From positions 1-36,320 of the forward strand of contig JAMPEY010000030.1 of NCBI GenBank assembly GCA_023664665.1: 36,320 nt of DNA, written 5' to 3'. This document shows, piece after piece, positions 32,577 through 36,320 of the stretch (within the stretch, counting starts at the first letter, position 1; every line of letters begins with the position of its first letter). Below the pieces are notes generated by a model. The model did no database searches. It saw only the letters and a list, made by a program, of their open reading frames with translations, and was not told the DNA's origin. Made by a program: the position numbers and the translations under genes. The stretch is from Lachnoclostridium sp. (GTDB lineage Bacteria > Bacillota > Clostridia > Lachnospirales > Lachnospiraceae).

Positions 32577-33770
32577 ATGGTTCGTACATCCGTAAGAGTT
32601 AGTGCATGCGCATTGACTGCGGTTCTTGCATTTTCGGGAATGAATTTAAAGGCAGAAGCATCCGCTTCATCCGTACTGCCCAGCGGGGGCGTCTCGCTTG
32701 CTATGTCACAGGGCAACAGATTAGAAGATATCACCACGGATAAAAGTAAAAACGCGCAGATCCAGACGATTATAGCAAAGAGCGATTTTCCGGAAGAACT
32801 TATGAAATCAATAGAACAGGAGATTTCCGAGGAGGAAACCTTCCGCAATCTTGTGATAGCTCAGGTCAGTCATTATGTAAATGTGAGGAACATGCCCAGT
32901 GAAGAAGGAGAAATCATAGGTAAGCTTTATGATAAATCCGTAGGCACTTTTATTTCGGAAGAAAACGGCTGGTATCAAATACAATCAGGTTCCGTAACGG
33001 GTTATGTGAAAGGTGAATTCTGTGTGACAGGTGAAGAGGCTGTTGATCTGGCAAAGGAAGTGGGCACCCGAATCGCAACTGTCACCACCACCACTTTAAA
33101 GGTTCGTACAGAGCCCAGTCTGGAAGCTTCCGTGTTGGGGCTGGTTCCTTTGGATGACGATCTGGTGGTTCTGGACGCGACGGAAGGCTGGGTGAAAGTA
33201 GATGTGGAAGAAGGCATAGGCTGGGTATCCACGGATTATGTGAAATTACATACGGAATTTGTTCAGGCGGAATCAAAAGAAGAAGAAGAAAAGAGACTTG
33301 CCAAGGAAGCCGCAGAGAGGAAGAAGGCAAGGGAAGCAGCAGCGGCAAAGGCTGCGAAAGCACAGCAGAACAATACTCCGGCAGCCGCACCGGCGACGCC
33401 GGTCACTGTGGCGGAAGGCGGAAGCGAAATGGGTACTGCCGTAGTGGAATATGCATTGCAGTTTGTAGGCAATCCTTATGTATACGGAGGTTCCAGCCTG
33501 ACCAACGGCACTGACTGTTCCGGATTTGTCATGAGTGTGTATGCAAACTTTGGCGTGAGCCTGCCCCACTCTTCATCCGCAGACAGGACTCAAGGTTATG
33601 CGGTGGATGGTCTCGCCAATGCCCAGCCCGGAGATTTGATCTGTTATTCCGGACATGTGGCGCTTTATGTGGGAAACAATCAGATTGTTCATGCTTCTAC
33701 CGCTAAAACGGGTATTATAGTTTCCCGGGCGGATTATAAGAAGATATTGGCAGTGAGAAGAATTTTCTAA
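32577..33770 (+). CDS. Secreted SH3b-NlpC/P60 cell wall hydrolase
   Basis: The 397-residue protein has an N-terminal signal peptide (cut near AEA, about residue 27), two bacterial SH3 domains (about 96-145 and 160-220), a charged alanine/lysine-rich linker (about 225-280) and a C-terminal NlpC/P60 domain (about 285-397). The catalytic triad is visible as C314 in DCSGF, H360 in GHVALY and H372 in IVHAS. Enzymes of this type cut the D-Glu to diamino-acid bond of peptidoglycan peptides in growth or separation. GGAGGAAATT precedes the start. The WalR-like box in its leader fits control by the wall-hydrolase regulator. Confidence 0.92.
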   Translation: MVRTSVRVSACALTAVLAFSGMNLKAEASASSVLPSGGVSLAMSQGNRLEDITTDKSKNAQIQTIIAKSDFPEELMKSIEQEISEEETFRNLVIAQVSHYVNVRNMPSEEGEIIGKLYDKSVGTFISEENGWYQIQSGSVTGYVKGEFCVTGEEAVDLAKEVGTRIATVTTTTLKVRTEPSLEASVLGLVPLDDDLVVLDATEGWVKVDVEEGIGWVSTDYVKLHTEFVQAESKEEEEKRLAKEAAERKKAREAAAAKAAKAQQNNTPAAAPATPVTVAEGGSEMGTAVVEYALQFVGNPYVYGGSSLTNGTDCSGFVMSVYANFGVSLPHSSSADRTQGYAVDGLANAQPGDLICYSGHVALYVGNNQIVHASTAKTGIIVSRADYKKILAVRRIF

Positions 33771-33792
33771 GCACGGATAATTTTATGAAAAG

Positions 33793-33820
33793 GACTGTCG
33801 CAGGATGCGGCAGTCTTTTT
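33793..33820 (+). terminator. Terminator of the NlpC/P60 gene
   Basis: GACTG-T-CGC/GCG-G-CAGTC stem (33793-33801 with 33807-33815; T-G wobble), AGGAT loop, then five T. Confidence 0.85.
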
Positions 33821-34025
33821 GTATCATTAGGAAATTGCGGCAGTGTAAGCCATGCAAACAGTGAAAAGAGGCATAGTTTCACGCAAATCGGATGAATTGT
33901 CAAAATATTGTGACTATCATAAAAATCGGATATGCCAAGAAATTCTGTATAGGTTGCACAAAAATGAGAAATGCAATAGGAAATCAAAAAGAAATGAAAA
34001 AGAAATAAAATGCAAAAAAAGATAG

Positions 34026-34055
34026 TTATACACCGAGTTATGCACATTATCCACG
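34026..34055 (+). promoter_or_regulatory. Cluster of three DnaA-box-like 9-mers
   Basis: TTATACACC (34026-34034), TTATGCACA (34038-34046; exact TTATNCACA match) and TTATCCACG (34047-34055) lie in the same orientation within 30 bases, beside an AT-rich run. It could bind DnaA; no dnaA gene or complete oriC is nearby. Confidence 0.45.
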
Positions 34056-34173
34056 GATTTTGACCGCAGGAGGAAACCAAACAGGGGATAAACTTGGGAA
34101 CAGGCGTTTTGTGCAGTTCTCATAAAATTTTTTTGGCCGACCAAAAAATACAAATGAAGAATTTTTGAAATTG

Positions 34174-34202
34174 TTGCAAAACACCCCTTGATATGATATG
34201 AT
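34174..34202 (+). promoter_or_regulatory. Sigma-A promoter of hpf
   Basis: TTGCAA (34174-34179), 17-nt spacer, TATGAT (34197-34202); start near 34209, leader about 29 nt. Confidence 0.65.
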
Positions 34203-34237
34203 TTTTATACAATACCAAACCGAAAGGGATGATTATC

Positions 34238-34765
34238 ATGAAACTTATTATCATTGGCAGGAATATTGAAGTTACACCGGGTTTAAAGGCTGCAGTAGAA
34301 GAAAAAATCGGAAAATTGGACAAGTATTTTAATTCCGATACGGAAGTGCATGTTGCACTCAGCGTGGAAAAGGAACGCCAGAAGATTGAAGTGACCATAC
34401 CCGTGAAGGGAAGCATCATTCGTTCCGAGCAGGTCAGCAATGATATGTATGTATCCATTGATCTGGTTGAGGAGATCATTGAGAGGCAGTTAAAGAAATA
34501 CAAGAACAAAATTGTGGATAAAAAGCAGGCGGGCGCTTCTTTCAGCCAGATGTATGTGGAAAACGATTATATGGACGAAGAGGAAATCAATATTGTCCGT
34601 ACCAAGAAATTCGATATTAAGCCGATGTATCCCGAAGATGCCTGCATCCAGATGGAGCTGCTGGGACATAATTTCTTTGTGTTCAATAATGCGGAGACGG
34701 GACAGGTTAATGTGGTGTACAAGAGAAAAGGAGATACCTACGGTTTGATTGAACCGGAAGAATAA
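34238..34765 (+). CDS. hpf: Ribosome hibernation promoting factor, long form
   Basis: The 175-residue protein has the N-terminal S30AE/YfiA domain (KLIIIGRNIEVTPGLKAAVEEKIGKLDKYF) and a C-terminal dimerisation domain (about 118-175; VRTKKFDIKPMYPEDACIQME), which defines long HPF of Firmicutes. It joins 70S ribosomes into inactive 100S dimers in stationary phase or stress. ATG 34238 is preferred (GAAAGGG, 9-nt spacing) to ATG 34229, which lies right against that site. It has its own promoter; the next gene begins 85 nt downstream. Confidence 0.95.
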   Translation: MKLIIIGRNIEVTPGLKAAVEEKIGKLDKYFNSDTEVHVALSVEKERQKIEVTIPVKGSIIRSEQVSNDMYVSIDLVEEIIERQLKKYKNKIVDKKQAGASFSQMYVENDYMDEEEINIVRTKKFDIKPMYPEDACIQMELLGHNFFVFNNAETGQVNVVYKRKGDTYGLIEPEE

Positions 34766-34850
34766 GAGGCGGAAACCATACTGCCCGGCATACAAAATCC
34801 CCGGCGTTCATATAGTATATTAACGGATTGGGAAAGAGACAGCACAACGG

Positions 34851-36026
34851 ATGGGATATTATGGGAGCTGCTATACATCATCTTATTTAAAGAAAATAAA
34901 GAAGGCGTTAATCGCAGAAGGGGCGGCAGTGGCAATCATTGCCGCTTTTATTGTGGTACAGACAGGCTTTTTGAAAAGAGAGGTTCCCGAAGGCATAAAA
35001 ATAGAAAACGATACTATTAGTGTGGGAGTTTCAGCGGATGCTGCAGGGGAAAAGAAGGATTATATCAAGTGGGTGGATTTCAGTGTATCTTATGAGGCGT
35101 TATGCAGCGCATATGACTGGGATGTGAAGACCCATGACGAAGAATATGCCATAAACTGGATAGAATTGTTGGCGTATACGGCGGCAAAGACCGGAGGAAG
35201 CTTTGACAAGAAAGCGCTGACTACTCTGGATAAAGGGGCGCAGCAAATCTGTGACGGGAAAACTACTATGGAAAAGCTGACGGAGGATTTAAAATATTAT
35301 CCTTATTATAAAGAGGCATATGAGGCTGTCCTCGGGGGCATGGTAGGGGAATATGAGGAGGAATGTACGGATGAGGCGGGCATCAAAAGTTATCAAAGCC
35401 GCTATGGATTGAAAGCCTATTTTCCGTTGGCAAGAGGATTTGACTATACACATTATGATGATTTCGGAGCGGGAAGAAGCTATGGCTATAAGCGAAAACA
35501 TCTGGGGCATGACATGATGGGACTTGTGGGTACGCCCATTATGGCGGTGGAGTCCGGCACAGTGGAGGCGCTGGGATGGAACCAATACGGCGGCTGGCGT
35601 ATCGGCATCCGCAGTTTTGATAAAAAGCGTTATTATTACTATGCTCATCTCAGACAGAACTATCCTTATGCGGAAGGGCTGGAAGAAGGCAGTATTGTCA
35701 CTGCGGGAGATGTGATTGGGTATATGGGGCATACCGGTTACAGCACAAAAGAAAATGTCAATAATATAGAGGTGACGCATCTGCATTGGGGGTTGGAACT
35801 GGTTTTTGACGAATCCCAGAAAGAAAGCAATAACGAGATATGGATTGATGTTTACGCTCTGACCCGTTTTCTTGCGAAACACACCCAGCCTGCGGCAAAA
35901 GTGGAGGGGACGAAGGAATGGATGCGCACTACCTCTATCAAAGACCCGGCGGTGGAGGAGTACGAGGCGCAGTCTTCGGAGAGGATGGTGCCTCCAGCAG
36001 GGGAGGATTCTTTGGAAGGGAAGTAG
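34851..36026 (+). CDS. Membrane-anchored M23 metallopeptidase
   Basis: This 391-residue protein has one N-terminal membrane helix (about residues 21-44; ALIAEGAAVAIIAAF), an unassigned middle region and a C-terminal M23/LytM domain (about 195-345). Zinc ligands are visible: H217 and D221 in KHLGHD (HxxxD) and H310/H312 in THLHWG (HxH). It would act on peptidoglycan outside the membrane. The layout of one membrane helix plus LytM domain also fits SpoIIQ of spore formers, but the similarity is not enough to claim that. The start lacks a clear ribosome binding site; it is the only in-frame ATG before the membrane helix. Confidence 0.85.
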   Translation: MGYYGSCYTSSYLKKIKKALIAEGAAVAIIAAFIVVQTGFLKREVPEGIKIENDTISVGVSADAAGEKKDYIKWVDFSVSYEALCSAYDWDVKTHDEEYAINWIELLAYTAAKTGGSFDKKALTTLDKGAQQICDGKTTMEKLTEDLKYYPYYKEAYEAVLGGMVGEYEEECTDEAGIKSYQSRYGLKAYFPLARGFDYTHYDDFGAGRSYGYKRKHLGHDMMGLVGTPIMAVESGTVEALGWNQYGGWRIGIRSFDKKRYYYYAHLRQNYPYAEGLEEGSIVTAGDVIGYMGHTGYSTKENVNNIEVTHLHWGLELVFDESQKESNNEIWIDVYALTRFLAKHTQPAAKVEGTKEWMRTTSIKDPAVEEYEAQSSERMVPPAGEDSLEGK

Positions 36027-36320
36027 GCAGAAGCAAATTAAAATTCAAGTATTGATCTATGTGGCATTTTCCTTTCATGTATCGAGTTCAGGACCTAATT
36101 TGAGCCGGAACCTTGTACGCTGGGAAGAATCAAGATGTATTTTTTACCTTATGCAGAAAATTCAAATCTTAATCCAAGGAACGCGGCTATACAAACTGTC
36201 AGATTTGTCAATGGGTATTAGATTTGAGTTTCCCGTTTGGTCAATATTTGGTCAATATTTGGTGCCAGCTTTGAAGAATAAAAACTTTTCGCACTAAAAT
36301 AGCAGGATTTCATGCAGGAT
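36027..36320. other. Right-end interval without a supported gene
   Basis: No start with a ribosome binding site and no recognisable protein or RNA gene is seen in these 294 bases. The one structured feature is the tandem repeat at 36236-36263. Confidence 0.6.
36236..36263 (+). repeat. Tandem 11-bp repeat (TTTGGTCAATA twice, plus TTTGGT)
   Basis: TTTGGTCAATA at 36236-36246 and again at 36247-36257, followed by a third partial TTTGGT at 36258-36263. The spacing is about one helical turn. It resembles binding sites of a recombinase or regulator; there is no gene evidence. Confidence 0.7.

Larger units (their letters stand above)
33771..34237. other. Gene-free interval with terminator, DnaA-box-like cluster and promoter
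   Basis: No gene is supported in these 467 bases. They hold the terminator at 33793-33820, an AT-rich purine-rich stretch (about 33960-34025), the DnaA-box-like cluster at 34026-34055 and the hpf promoter at 34174-34202. Confidence 0.7.

Noticed and set aside
34026..34055. Calling the DnaA-box-like cluster an origin of replication
   Set aside because: No dnaA, dnaN or other oriC-linked genes are present and only three boxes were seen; listed as a possible DnaA site only.
36027..36297. Open frame running past the M23 gene to 36297
   Set aside because: It is in a shifted frame, begins inside the M23 gene without a ribosome binding site, and resembles no protein.

Overview
The window looks like chromosomal DNA of an anaerobic, low-to-mid GC Firmicute, most likely a member of the Lachnospiraceae (Clostridia). 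The reasons are the strong AGGAGG-type ribosome binding sites, the SAM-I riboswitch on metK, an EF-P aminopentanone reductase-like SDR, a long-form HPF, eukaryote-like UDPGP next to galE, and a TPR-DUF4037-DUF4125 protein. No phage, transposase, CRISPR, rRNA or tRNA genes were seen. Genus cannot be fixed from the sequence alone.

Layout. 0-5 kb: the tail of an upstream gene and its terminator, then a VWA-like protein, a MoxR-type AAA+ ATPase and a BspA-like leucine-rich-repeat protein, which resembles a RavA/ViaA-type pair with an added LRR partner; a small unknown gene follows, preceded by a 62-bp repeat. 5-7.3 kb: sugar-nucleotide operon (UDPGP-type uridylyltransferase, galE). 7.3-12.6 kb: hemolysin III-like membrane protein, a small unknown protein, a small alarmone synthetase, a hendecad coiled-coil membrane protein, a flavin reductase-like protein and a Y-family DNA polymerase. 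12.7-17.3 kb: cell wall and SAM genes (LysM/G5/M23 endopeptidase, murA, SAM-I riboswitch-metK). 17.3-21.9 kb: hairpin-rich intergenic DNA, then an ECF sigma factor, zinc-finger anti-sigma, three membrane proteins and a BcrA-like ABC ATPase in one tight operon.

21.9-27.5 kb is the most unusual part. A strong promoter drives a 285-nt leader holding a 38-codon ORF with six cysteines, including three Cys codons in a row, then a terminator with a mutually exclusive antiterminator. Downstream is an ABC transport operon whose binding protein is a lipoprotein fusion of an SBP family-3 domain with a MetQ/NlpA domain, followed by a MetN-like ATPase without the usual C-terminal regulatory domain, a MetI-like permease, two HisM/GlnP-type permeases and a GlnQ-type ATPase. 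I read this as a cysteine-starvation-responsive uptake system for sulfur amino acids that combines two transporter families. A second copy of the 62-bp repeat sits between the last permease and the last ATPase, where it supplies the stop codon of one and the ribosome binding site of the other.

27.5-36.3 kb: TPR-DUF4037-DUF4125 protein, a small unknown protein, an SDR reductase, a thioredoxin reductase-like flavoprotein with a hairpin-rich leader and an overlapping leader ORF, an NlpC/P60 hydrolase with a WalR-like box, long HPF with a cluster of DnaA-box-like 9-mers upstream, and an M23 peptidase. The last 290 bases hold no gene I can support, only an 11-bp tandem repeat.
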